DNA of 12,066 bases. It comes from an uncultured Clostridia bacterium. GTDB lineage: Bacteria; Bacillota; Clostridia; Lachnospirales; CAG-274. Under the pieces are notes generated by a model. The model did not search any database. It was not told where the DNA came from and saw only the letters and a list, made by a program, of their open reading frames with translations. The DNA lies in NCBI GenBank assembly GCA_947589405.1, contig CANQBT010000061.1, positions 1-12,066 of the forward strand, in the 5' to 3' direction. The translations under genes and the position numbers were made by a program. This document shows positions 1-6,153 of the stretch, piece by piece (positions within the stretch are counted from its first letter, which is position 1; every line of letters begins with the position of its first letter).

Positions 1-53
1 AACTCTCAATTTTCGCTTTGGAGGCGAACGTTATACCACTTAACCAAGCCGCT
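1..53 (-). tRNA. tRNA-Trp (anticodon CCA), 3' part outside the window
   Basis: Reading the minus strand from 53 downwards gives a standard cloverleaf start: 7-nt acceptor arm AGCGGCT, TG, a D stem GTTA pairing with TAAC, a single G, a perfect 5-bp anticodon stem TTCGC/GCGAA, and a 7-nt loop CTCCAAA that places CCA at positions 34-36. A five-base variable region AATTG and the start of the T arm (AGAGTT) follow, and then the window ends. The CCA anticodon decodes UGG (Trp). The acceptor 3' strand, most of the T arm and the discriminator base cannot be seen, so identity rests on the anticodon. It lies 28 bp after the PAP2 stop codon, on the same strand. Confidence 0.82.
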
Positions 54-68
54 ATAATCAACAGAAAT

Positions 69-98
69 ATGATAACATATATTACTGTGATTTGTCAA
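69..98 (-). promoter_or_regulatory. Promoter of the tRNA gene, overlapping the PAP2 3' end
   Basis: On the minus strand a perfect -35 TTGACA (98-93) is followed by 18 bp and a -10 TATCAT (74-69, 5 of 6 matches). A TGT directly before the -10 gives an extended -10 motif. The predicted start is near 62, about 9 bases before the mature tRNA 5' end at 53. The -35 lies wholly inside the last codons of the PAP2 gene, whose stop codon (84-82) falls in the spacer. Confidence 0.8.
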
Positions 99-624
99 CA
101 TATTTTTTCAGAATAAACAATGAAATATAATAGCCTATTATGCCGAGCACGACCCCTATGACAGCGCCGAACACAACGTCTGTGGGAAAATGCACACAGA
201 GATAAAGTCTGCTGATACCTATAAGAAAAGCCGGTATCAGCATAAGCATACCTATTTTTTTATTGCAGAGTATAACGGCAAAGGAAGAGGCAAAGCCTGC
301 CGCCGTATGCCCCGAAGGAAATGAACCGTCTGTGGGAGGCTTTACAAGCACAGCCCTTAAAAGAGCCGTTTCCGCCGCAAAGGGACGTATCCTGTCAGCC
401 AAAGGCTTTATTGCAATATTTACCGTCAACAGCATGAGCATGAGAGAAAACGCCGAAGCCAGCCCTGCTCTTCTTGTGCCTTTAAAGGCTAACAGTACAG
501 CCGTTATGGCTATCCATATAATACCGCCGTTACCAAGACTCGTAATGAATACCATAAGTCTGTCCATAAATGCATTATGAAAATTATCCGCTATAAAATT
601 GAGAATATCCAGCTCCCAACTCAT
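82..624 (-). CDS. PAP2-family membrane phosphatase
   Basis: A 180-residue integral membrane protein with all three parts of the PAP2 (type 2 phosphatidic acid phosphatase) signature: K73-x6-R80-P81, P103-S-G-H106 and S138-R139-x5-H145-x3-D149. In this family H106 helps protonate the leaving group and H145, activated by D149, is the nucleophile. The sequence has about five hydrophobic segments, and 180 residues is a normal length for bacterial single-domain members. Likely substrates are lipid phosphates or undecaprenyl pyrophosphate, which would fit carrier-lipid recycling in an operon that modifies a surface glycan; the exact substrate cannot be read from sequence. The ATG at 624 has an AAGGAGT ribosome site (637-631) with a 6-nt gap. 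It starts 14 bp after the DHHW gene stop and is the last protein gene of the operon. Confidence 0.9.
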   Translation of the reverse strand: MSWELDILNFIADNFHNAFMDRLMVFITSLGNGGIIWIAITAVLLAFKGTRRAGLASAFSLMLMLLTVNIAIKPLADRIRPFAAETALLRAVLVKPPTDGSFPSGHTAAGFASSFAVILCNKKIGMLMLIPAFLIGISRLYLCVHFPTDVVFGAVIGVVLGIIGYYISLFILKKYVDKSQ

Positions 625-638
625 AATGCCACTCCTTA

Positions 639-1745
639 TCAGTATATTACATTCACGCCTGTGTCGGTATCTATTGTATTCATATTGTAGAGAATAAGAA
701 CATCGTCTATATTGTTTTCTTTTACGAAATCGCTTACGGCGCCTTTGTAGCTCCTTGTGTCAAACACATATATTTTCTTATAGTGAGCTACAAGAAAGGG
801 TATCATGGAATTGGCATAGCTGTCCTTCGCTATGGCAAGGGTCCTTGTGCTGTCCGTACTGTTGTTTGTAATTTCCACAAGAGAATGAATGTTATTCAAA
901 AAAAGCGAATACTTATCCTTTTTATCCAAATAGTCATAGTTATACAGCGAATCCCTTTCTTCACCGTCGTATAATACCGTCAGATCGTTATCCTGCTCGT
1001 ATACCTTTATTTCCTCGCCCTTAAGAGTAATATCGTTAAGCTTGGAATATATCGTGCCTTTGAAGTCCTCCGTTACGGTCTTTATATCAAAGGCGCTTTC
1101 AGGCTGAGGCTCTATGCCCTTTGCCCTGCACCATGTGGTATAGCCTGCATATGCACCCTCTGTGGTCCAATGATGATCAAGACCATAAAAAAGCTTTTTG
1201 CCCTTTTCCTTTTCAAGTATAAGCTCGTCATAAAGAGAGTCTATATTATTACATTCCACAGAGGAATATATTTTATCCATTGTCTTAAGCTGTGAAAGAG
1301 GAGAGGCAAACGGCGGAAGCTTGTCGTCATATATCTCTACGGCAGTAGGCACAAGCATAAGATCTACCTGTCTGCCCTCCATATTTTTACAGAATTTATT
1401 GAATGTATCTATGAGTCTTTGAGTATTTTCAGGCTTTTTATAATCCTCAATATACATACCATTATCACATACATATATGCCGTTTACAAGCTTATTGCCC
1501 ATGACCTTTTCCGCAAAAAGAGTCTTGAGTGTAACAAAGCCGTCCCTTAAGGGAAAATGGTCGCTTATATAGAGGGTAATATCCTCCATATATTCTCCCG
1601 AAGCAAAGTCATTAAAGCTCAGCTTTGGAAATTCCTGAAGCATTCTGTTTTCATTTTCCGAAAAATCGGACTTTGGCATAAATATAAGCCCTATGCCAAG
1701 AGCCAGTATTAAAATTGTAACCGTTACGGAAATAAATTTATTCAT
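639..1745 (-). CDS. DHHW-family protein (AlgJ/AlgX-like, MBOAT-associated)
   Basis: A 368-residue protein with one N-terminal hydrophobic segment (about residues 5-23), so probably an outward-facing signal-anchored or secreted protein. The DHHW motif (D190-H191-H192-W193) that names this family is followed by TTEGAYAGY, and a second conserved-looking block K307-D308-S309-Y has the Asp-Ser context of an SGNH-like nucleophile. In the related alginate proteins AlgJ and AlgX, comparable Asp-His and Ser residues form an acetyl-transfer triad, so D190, H192 or H191, and S309 are the candidate triad here (inference). It directly follows the MBOAT gene, the usual genomic partner. A GTG at 1754 would add three residues, but AGGTG at 1756-1752 is well placed (6-nt gap) for the ATG at 1745, so I chose that start. 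The family role is O-acylation of an exported polymer; the polymer is unknown. Confidence 0.87.
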   Translation of the reverse strand: MNKFISVTVTILILALGIGLIFMPKSDFSENENRMLQEFPKLSFNDFASGEYMEDITLYISDHFPLRDGFVTLKTLFAEKVMGNKLVNGIYVCDNGMYIEDYKKPENTQRLIDTFNKFCKNMEGRQVDLMLVPTAVEIYDDKLPPFASPLSQLKTMDKIYSSVECNNIDSLYDELILEKEKGKKLFYGLDHHWTTEGAYAGYTTWCRAKGIEPQPESAFDIKTVTEDFKGTIYSKLNDITLKGEEIKVYEQDNDLTVLYDGEERDSLYNYDYLDKKDKYSLFLNNIHSLVEITNNSTDSTRTLAIAKDSYANSMIPFLVAHYKKIYVFDTRSYKGAVSDFVKENNIDDVLILYNMNTIDTDTGVNVIY

Positions 1746-1751
1746 GGCAAA

Positions 1752-1756
1752 CACCT
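1752..1756 (-). promoter_or_regulatory. Ribosome binding site overlapping the MBOAT stop codon
   Basis: AGGTG lies 6 nt before the ATG at 1745. Its first bases are the last bases of the MBOAT gene's TAG stop (1757-1755), so termination on one gene and initiation on the next share bases, which suggests translational coupling. It also rules against the GTG at 1754, which would sit inside the site, as the start. Confidence 0.6.
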
Positions 1757-3134
1757 AAAATCTGAAATAAAGAAAAGGATTGTATGCAGAGCTTACAAGA
1801 TAAGCTACCGTAATAACAAAAAGTATCGGATACACAACGCCTTCGGCTTTTTTGACAAAAGCATTTTTTTCAAGTATTTTATACACAGGCATTGAAAATA
1901 TAACAGCTGCCGCAATAAGCACAAAATTACTTATAAGATCAAATATAAAGCTGTCATTTACAATAATGTGGTTGGAATTGAGAAGCATTACGCCCATATA
2001 TTCCCCAAGCCTTGTAAAATCGGTCATGGCAAATATTACAAAGCCTATAACGACTACCGCAAGAGTGTATATATGGTTTATCACCCTGCATTTTTTTAGT
2101 ATTTTTTCAAATCCCAGTCTTTCAATTATTGAAAAAAGACCATGCCACATGCCCCATATCACAAAATTCCAGCTGGCGCCATGCCATATTCCCGTACACA
2201 GAAATACTACAAAAAGATTGAAATATGTCCTTATATTTCCCCTTCTGCTTCCTCCAAGAGGTATATACAGATATTCCTTGAACCATGTGGAAAGGGAAAT
2301 ATGCCAGCGTCTCCAGAACTCTCTTATACTGCCTGAAATATAGGGATAGTTAAAGTTTTCAAGAAAGTCGAAGCCGAATATTTTTCCCAGACCTATCGCC
2401 ATATCGGAATATCCCGAAAAGTCAAAGTATATCTGTATGCTGTAGGCTATTGCGCCAAGCCATGCGCCTGCCATTGACAAGGCGCTCATATCACCGCCTG
2501 ATATACTTTCCCAAAGAGCGCCTGCGCTGTTGGCAATAAGCACCTTCTTGAAAAGACCTGTGAGGAATCTCTTTGTACCGAGAGCATAGTTTTCAAAACT
2601 CACATCTCTTTGCTCTATCTGAGCGTCTATGTCGTGATACTTGATAATAGGACCTGCTATGAGCTGTGGGAAAAAGGATATATAGAGGAGAAGATTTGAA
2701 AGCCTTTTCTGCACAGGCGTATCTCCTCTGTATACATCTATTACATAGCTCATTGCCTGGAATGTAAAAAAAGATATGCCTATAGGCAAATGTATAACAG
2801 GCACGTCAAAGCTCAGACCAAAAACGGTATTTATGCCTGAAACAAAAAACGCTGTGTATTTATACCAAAATAAAAGCCCAATATTTACAAGTATTGAAGC
2901 CGTAAGAAAAATTTTTTTTGCACTTTTATGTTTTTCCATTAATACAGCAAGTCCATAGTTTAAAACTATGGACATTACCATTAACACGACTGCCTTAGGC
3001 TCGCCGAAGGTATAGAAAAACAGACTTGCCAATATCAGTATTATATTCCTTACTTTTGTGTTTCTGACCAAAAAATAAGGAATACATACTGCCGGCAGAA
3101 ATAAAAATATAAATTCTAGGCTGGAAAATAACAC
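1755..3134 (-). CDS. MBOAT-family membrane O-acyltransferase (AlgI/DltB-like)
   Basis: A 459-residue polytopic protein, the usual length for the AlgI/DltB branch of membrane-bound O-acyltransferases, with roughly ten to twelve hydrophobic segments. Visible family blocks are SFFTFQAMSYVIDVYRG (121-137), LIAGPI (158-163), the cytoplasmic re-entrant segment FWRRWHISLSTWFKEYLYIPLGG (273-295, with H278) and TGIWHGASWNFVIWGMWHG (314-332). H318 in WHGASW is the invariant catalytic histidine. The family moves an acyl group, often acetyl, from a cytoplasmic donor across the membrane to an exported polymer, usually with an extracytoplasmic partner; the SGNH and DHHW genes on either side are likely partners. 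The start is GTG at 3134, supported by a strong GGAGG (3145-3141) with a 6-nt gap. The gene starts 15 bp after the DUF4358 gene. The residue-54-to-62 coding stretch contains a perfect inverted repeat, listed separately. Confidence 0.93.
   Translation of the reverse strand: MLFSSLEFIFLFLPAVCIPYFLVRNTKVRNIILILASLFFYTFGEPKAVVLMVMSIVLNYGLAVLMEKHKSAKKIFLTASILVNIGLLFWYKYTAFFVSGINTVFGLSFDVPVIHLPIGISFFTFQAMSYVIDVYRGDTPVQKRLSNLLLYISFFPQLIAGPIIKYHDIDAQIEQRDVSFENYALGTKRFLTGLFKKVLIANSAGALWESISGGDMSALSMAGAWLGAIAYSIQIYFDFSGYSDMAIGLGKIFGFDFLENFNYPYISGSIREFWRRWHISLSTWFKEYLYIPLGGSRRGNIRTYFNLFVVFLCTGIWHGASWNFVIWGMWHGLFSIIERLGFEKILKKCRVINHIYTLAVVVIGFVIFAMTDFTRLGEYMGVMLLNSNHIIVNDSFIFDLISNFVLIAAAVIFSMPVYKILEKNAFVKKAEGVVYPILFVITVAYLVSSAYNPFLYFRF
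2951..2973. repeat. Perfect 11-bp inverted repeat inside the MBOAT gene
   Basis: GTCCATAGTTT (2951-2961), a single A, then its exact reverse complement (2963-2973). With a one-base centre it is a near-continuous palindrome, so it suits a dimeric DNA-binding protein better than an RNA hairpin, although a shorter stem with a wider loop is possible. The protein it encodes (MSIVLNYGL) is unremarkable membrane sequence. No function is assigned. Confidence 0.75.
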
Positions 3135-3149
3135 TTTAAGCCTCCGTAA

Positions 3150-3614
3150 TTATAGATTTCCGCTTATAGCTTCATTTATTTCATCAGCGTTAGATGATAT
3201 TACAACATATACAAGAGGACCTACTTCCTTTATTTCGCTGTCCCGAGCCAGCTTTGCCTGCTCGGGCTGATTATAATTGGTAAGCTCGGTTATCTTCTGC
3301 TTTACGGCATTCTCCACAGCCGCAACATATTCCTCCCTTTTCGTTTCGTCACCGCACTTGAACATAATAACGGTTTCGGCAGAATTGGGATCATCGCTCT
3401 GAGCAAATACATATCCCTGAAGGTCACTTGTATTTATGCCATAGTAATTTGAAATATAGGTATCGTCAAGAGCAGTAAGCTCATTTTCGGTCATAGAGGA
3501 AATGCTTTCATATACAGCATTTACATCAAAGTCCTCGACCTTGCTTTCGTCTGCCGAACTTCCGCAGCCTGTAAAAAGCATCAATAGCGCCAAAAGCATC
3601 AGTACTTTTTTCAT
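3150..3614 (-). CDS. DUF4358-family lipoprotein
   Basis: A 154-residue protein with a clear lipoprotein signal: MKK, a hydrophobic core (residues 4-14) and a lipobox LFTGC with C17 as the lipidated residue. The mature part matches the general pattern of DUF4358: small, acidic, with a central MFKCGDETKREEYVAAVE region and a late NQPEQAKLARDSEIKEVGPLVYVVIS block in which the protein is read as a strand-helix-strand unit. Family function is not known. It should be tethered on the outer face of the membrane. Position between an SGNH hydrolase and an MBOAT acyltransferase suggests an accessory role in glycan O-acylation, but that is inference from context only. The ATG at 3614 has AAAGGAGA upstream, which overlaps the TAA of the preceding gene (3629-3627), giving a 12-bp gap. 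Confidence 0.85.
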   Translation of the reverse strand: MKKVLMLLALLMLFTGCGSSADESKVEDFDVNAVYESISSMTENELTALDDTYISNYYGINTSDLQGYVFAQSDDPNSAETVIMFKCGDETKREEYVAAVENAVKQKITELTNYNQPEQAKLARDSEIKEVGPLVYVVISSNADEINEAISGNL

Positions 3615-3626
3615 ATCGAATCTCCT

Positions 3627-4463
3627 TTACAAATTTTCAGCAGCTACATTCTGCAAGAATGGTATCCATACCTCCTGAAAAGCCTTTGGCTGATGGTGTA
3701 TACCGTCTCTTGCATAGTCAGGCTTAAGAGCGTCTCCGAATTTTGAGTTAAAGTCCAGATATATTATTCCCCATTCCTCTGCCTTTGCTGCTATACTTTC
3801 ATTGAATTTTTTTATGGTCTCGTTGCTGAAATTGGGAGTCTCCTTAGCCGCAGTTATTGGCGGTATGCTCATTACATATATTTTAGACTCCGGGACAGCC
3901 GTCTTTATTTTGGCTATAAGCTCTCCGTATTTTCCGTTAAGCTTTTCAACTGAATAGCCCGGTGAACCCAATCCGTTCATTTCGTTTATTCCCAGATTTA
4001 TAAATATCTTAGATGGATTTATGGCTGCCAATGAAGCAGTTATATCCTGCGCCTTGCCGTTATACATAGGACCGCTGCCCTTAAGGGCATCGTTTATTCC
4101 CCAGCTTACCGCCGTAAGGAATGTACATTGCTTAAGCCAATGAGGAGCCGTGCCTGAGGCATTCTGCACATATGTGGCAAAGCCCGACATTATGCTGTCG
4201 CCTGTAAATACTGTATTTTTATAGAAATTTTCAAGAGCAGCCGTATCCTGCACAGTCGTTGTTTCGGTCCCGTCAGCACTCATAGGCTCTGTTGATGTTT
4301 CAGAAATATATTCCGATGTTGTTGTCATGGAATTTTCTTCAACATTTTCCGCTTCCTTATTATCGGGAGCATCTCCTCTTTTGCCATCGGCAAAAATACA
4401 CACTCCCATTATCAATATCATTATCAATAACAGCCAATAGACTCTGTTTGCTCTTTTGTTCAT
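3627..4463 (-). CDS. Membrane-anchored SGNH/GDSL-type hydrolase or acyltransferase
   Basis: A 278-residue protein: an N-terminal membrane anchor (about residues 8-24), a Thr/Ser/Glu-rich low-complexity linker (about 30-75), then an SGNH domain. Block I is FTGDSIMSG with nucleophile S90; block III is NLGINEMNG with N160 in the oxyanion hole; block V is DGIHH with D253 and H256 completing the triad. The anchor and linker put the catalytic domain outside the cell. SGNH enzymes hydrolyse or transfer acyl esters, and next to an MBOAT gene the most likely role is glycan O-acetyl transfer or removal. A TTG at 4487 would extend the frame by eight residues and overlap the previous gene, but it lacks a ribosome site; AAGGGG (4473-4468) serves the ATG at 4463, leaving a 16-bp gap after the epimerase stop. 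Confidence 0.88.
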   Translation of the reverse strand: MNKRANRVYWLLLIMILIMGVCIFADGKRGDAPDNKEAENVEENSMTTTSEYISETSTEPMSADGTETTTVQDTAALENFYKNTVFTGDSIMSGFATYVQNASGTAPHWLKQCTFLTAVSWGINDALKGSGPMYNGKAQDITASLAAINPSKIFINLGINEMNGLGSPGYSVEKLNGKYGELIAKIKTAVPESKIYVMSIPPITAAKETPNFSNETIKKFNESIAAKAEEWGIIYLDFNSKFGDALKPDYARDGIHHQPKAFQEVWIPFLQNVAAENL

Positions 4464-4467
4464 ATTA

Positions 4468-4473
4468 CCCCTT
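4468..4473 (-). promoter_or_regulatory. Ribosome binding site fixing the SGNH gene start
   Basis: AAGGGG with a 4-nt gap to the ATG at 4463. The alternative TTG start at 4487 has only AT-rich coding sequence of the upstream gene before it and no purine-rich site. Confidence 0.5.
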
Positions 4474-4479
4474 CTATCC

Positions 4480-5472
4480 TTACTCAACGATAGAATATCT
4501 GTCGATTATTGCATCCTCCACTCTGAACTGAGGCTCCCAGTCAATGGTTTTCTTTGCAAGCTGGATATTGGCATAGCTGCCGCCTATATCCCCTACTCGT
4601 CTCGGTCCTACCGTTGAAGCTATTTTCTCTCCCGCAATATTCTGAAAAGCGATCAAAAATTCTCTTACTGTAACATCTATACCGCTGCCTATATTAAGGC
4701 TCAGGTAATTGGTATATTCAGGTCCTGCCTTTTTAAATGCCATATCAAAGTTGACCACAGCATTGACATTTGCCGCAGCCAGATCCGTAATATGTATATA
4801 GTCCCTTATGCAGGTGCCGTCTCTGGTCTCCCAGTCGTCGCCGTTTATTACAAATGCCTTTTCCTCTCCTGTATAGACCTTTATTATCCTCTCAAGAATA
4901 TTGGAGCCTGTTCTCAGCGGAAGCTTATGCTCTCTTGTTCCGTAAAAGTGGTCTATCCCTATGGGATTAAAATTCCTGAGAGCTATGCATTTCATATCAT
5001 AGGCATTGCAGAAATCTCTCAACATCATTTCAAATATATACTTGGAACGGCCAAAGGGACTTCTTGGCTTCATAGGAGAACGCTCTGTGACCATAAAGCC
5101 GGGCACATCGTCATATACAGATGCCGAACTGGCAAATATGATCTTTCTTATACCTCTGTCCTTTAAAAGACTTACAAAGGACAGCGCTCCCGATACATTC
5201 TGCAAATAGAACTCATACGGCTCCTTTACGGAATTGGCAACGGCAGAGACCATAGCCGAATGTATTACAATATCAATATCTCCATGCTTGTCAAGTATTT
5301 CTTTTACGCTTTCAAGGTCTGTAATATCGCATCTGTAAAAGCTGCACAGGGGAAGGCTCAGTCCCTCCGTACCTGCAACGCTGTCAAGAACCACCGTTTC
5401 AATACCGCTGTCCGCAAGGGCATACACAATGCTTCTGCCTATAAAACCACAGCCTGTCAACAGAACCTTCAT
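4480..5472 (-). CDS. GalE-like NAD-dependent sugar epimerase/dehydratase, catalytic Tyr replaced by Phe
   Basis: A 330-residue extended short-chain dehydrogenase. The NAD-binding Rossmann motif TGCGFIGR is at residues 6-13, followed by the beta-strand Asp VVLD (D30). The block FASSASVY (113-120) supplies the catalytic Ser (S116 aligned with Ser124 of E. coli GalE). A later block, NGDDWETRDGTCIRDYIHITDLA, is strongly GalE-like and argues for a UDP-hexose epimerase. The Tyr-x-x-x-Lys motif is odd: it reads SPFGRSK, with F140 (codon TTT, 5055-5053) where Tyr is expected and K144 retained. In GalE the Tyr is the catalytic base, so activity may be altered or lost. The ATG at 5472 has GGAGG at 8 nt; an upstream ATG at 5502 would add ten residues before the Rossmann strand and has no ribosome site. 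First gene of the operon. Confidence 0.88.
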   Translation of the reverse strand: MKVLLTGCGFIGRSIVYALADSGIETVVLDSVAGTEGLSLPLCSFYRCDITDLESVKEILDKHGDIDIVIHSAMVSAVANSVKEPYEFYLQNVSGALSFVSLLKDRGIRKIIFASSASVYDDVPGFMVTERSPMKPRSPFGRSKYIFEMMLRDFCNAYDMKCIALRNFNPIGIDHFYGTREHKLPLRTGSNILERIIKVYTGEEKAFVINGDDWETRDGTCIRDYIHITDLAAANVNAVVNFDMAFKKAGPEYTNYLSLNIGSGIDVTVREFLIAFQNIAGEKIASTVGPRRVGDIGGSYANIQLAKKTIDWEPQFRVEDAIIDRYSIVE

Positions 5473-5480
5473 ACAATACG

Positions 5481-5485
5481 CCTCC
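5481..5485 (-). promoter_or_regulatory. Ribosome binding site fixing the epimerase start
   Basis: GGAGG, 8 nt before the ATG at 5472. Choosing this start puts the Rossmann beta strand MKVLLTG at the extreme N-terminus, as is usual for the family, and rejects the ATG at 5502. Confidence 0.75.
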
Positions 5486-5522
5486 AAACCTTTAGAAAAC
5501 ATTTTGCCATTATCATTAATTT

Positions 5523-5551
5523 ATTTTACTCTATTTTACTTTAAATTTCAA
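5523..5551 (-). promoter_or_regulatory. Promoter of the epimerase-to-PAP2 operon
   Basis: On the minus strand: TTGAAA (5551-5546), exactly 17 bp, TAAAAT (5528-5523); each box matches consensus at 5 of 6 positions. Very AT-rich DNA lies just upstream (to about 5578) and could act as an UP element. The predicted start near 5516 leaves a leader of about 44 nt before the ATG at 5472. No other promoter is obvious in the short gaps downstream, so it probably serves all six genes. Confidence 0.72.
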
Positions 5552-5667
5552 CAGCAATTTTTATATTTATTCAAAAAACCGCAGCAATGGGAATTTTAGC
5601 CTTACAGAACCTTTATTTTCAATATAAAATGAATTTATGGATACAGGTATTCGGTATATATACAGAA

Positions 5668-5720
5668 AAAGCTGCTGCATTATGACCTACATAAAAAATC
5701 GGTTTTAATGCAACAGCTTT
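5668..5720 (-). terminator. Long hairpin, possible terminator on the minus strand
   Basis: Arms 5668-5682 and 5706-5720 are complementary over 15 bp with one mismatch and a loop of 23 nt. On the minus strand the second arm ends in CAGC followed by five T (5670-5666), as in an intrinsic terminator; on the plus strand only three T follow. The nearest minus-strand gene ending upstream is the sensor kinase, more than 430 bp away, and the loop is long, so a repeat element is an equally good reading. Confidence 0.4.
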
Positions 5721-5945
5721 GTTAGGGGGAGAGTAGTAGCAAAAGTAACTCCGACATTTACTCATCTTAAAACGACCCTTCCACCATTTCAAACAATAAA
5801 AATTGTTTGAAATGGTCCCCCTCCCCTCCGACGCCCTTCGGGCTATCAGCACTTTCGGCAAGCCGAAAGCCAACCTGACGGTCGTCCGATAAATCTTTCG
5901 GTGCAATGGGGAGGCTAGAGAGAGAAGGAAGAGGGACGCCTTAGG
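5721..5945. repeat. GC-rich structured intergenic element, likely a dispersed repeat
   Basis: This stretch differs in base composition from the AT-rich DNA around it and holds several hairpins: a perfect 15-bp stem with AAAA loop (5783-5816), GCCC-TTC-GGGC (5833-5843), and CTTTCGGC/GCCGAAAG with a 2-base centre (5852-5869). CCTCCCC (5820-5826) is complementary to GGGGAGG (5908-5914), which could close a larger structure. TTAGG occurs at both ends (5722-5726, 5941-5945). The longest reading frame across it (minus strand, 5906-5619) looks accidental. Such compact palindromic blocks in Clostridia are commonly multi-copy noncoding repeats, but copy number cannot be judged from one window. Confidence 0.5.
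5783..5816. repeat. Perfect 15-bp hairpin with 4-nt loop
   Basis: ACCATTTCAAACAAT (5783-5797), AAAA, then the exact reverse complement (5802-5816). No T run follows on either strand, so it is not a standard terminator. It is the most perfect inverted repeat in the 5503-6153 gap. Confidence 0.85.
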
Positions 5946-6024
5946 ATTAGGTTTCTCAAACGCCTTAATAATGTTGAAAAGCTATTTATCACTAACTAAG
6001 AAATGAGAAGAGAATAAAACTAAG

Positions 6025-6047
6025 CTTCCCCTTCAGAGAAGGGGAAG
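6025..6047. repeat. Perfect 10-bp GC-rich hairpin
   Basis: CTTCCCCTTC (6025-6034), AGA, GAAGGGGAAG (6038-6047). On the minus strand it is followed by CTTAGTTTTATT, a weak T run, so it might help end sensor-kinase transcripts. It directly abuts the next hairpin at 6048. Confidence 0.7.
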
Positions 6048-6099
6048 TGGCAGCCCAATCATTTCGTTGAATTGAAAATACATTTGCATTGGGCTGCCA
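6048..6099. repeat. Perfect 12-bp inverted repeat, 28-bp centre
   Basis: TGGCAGCCCAAT (6048-6059) and its exact complement ATTGGGCTGCCA (6088-6099) enclose an AT-rich 28-bp centre. Together with the hairpin at 6025-6047 it forms a back-to-back pair with no spacer, as in composite palindromic repeat units. Confidence 0.7.
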
Positions 6100-6130
6100 A
6101 TAGGGTCGATTTAATCTCCCCTATTAAATC
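6099..6130. repeat. Two overlapping, mutually exclusive hairpins just after the sensor kinase gene
   Basis: AATAGGG (6099-6105) pairs with CCCTATT (6119-6125), while GATTTAAT (6108-6115) pairs with ATTAAATC (6123-6130). The partners overlap at 6123-6125, and the second pair's first arm is inside the first pair's loop, so only one can form fully. It lies 24 bp beyond the kinase stop codon. A T run typical of a terminator is missing. Confidence 0.5.
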
Positions 6131-6153
6131 CAACAAAACAGCCCACACCCACA

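Noticed and set aside
1852..2343. Long plus-strand open frame opposite the MBOAT gene (also similar frames opposite the kinase and glycan genes)
   Set aside because: These are shadows of strongly supported minus-strand genes, with no ribosome sites or recognisable domains of their own.
5587..5685. Small plus-strand frame of 32 codons starting at an ATG at 5587
   Set aside because: No ribosome site, no promoter, and it ends inside the long hairpin; no evidence that it is a gene.
5619..5906. A 95-codon minus-strand frame in the intergenic gap
   Set aside because: It runs straight through four hairpins, has no ribosome site, low-complexity composition and no recognisable domain; best explained as a chance frame in a repeat element.
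5936..5967. 8-bp direct repeat ACGCCTTA (5936-5943 and 5960-5967), possible target-site duplication
   Set aside because: Only 16 bp lie between the copies and nothing there looks like an insertion; too short to claim.
5503..6153. CRISPR array or insertion sequence in the gap
   Set aside because: The inverted repeats all differ from each other, there is no regular repeat-spacer pattern, and there is no transposase fragment on either strand.
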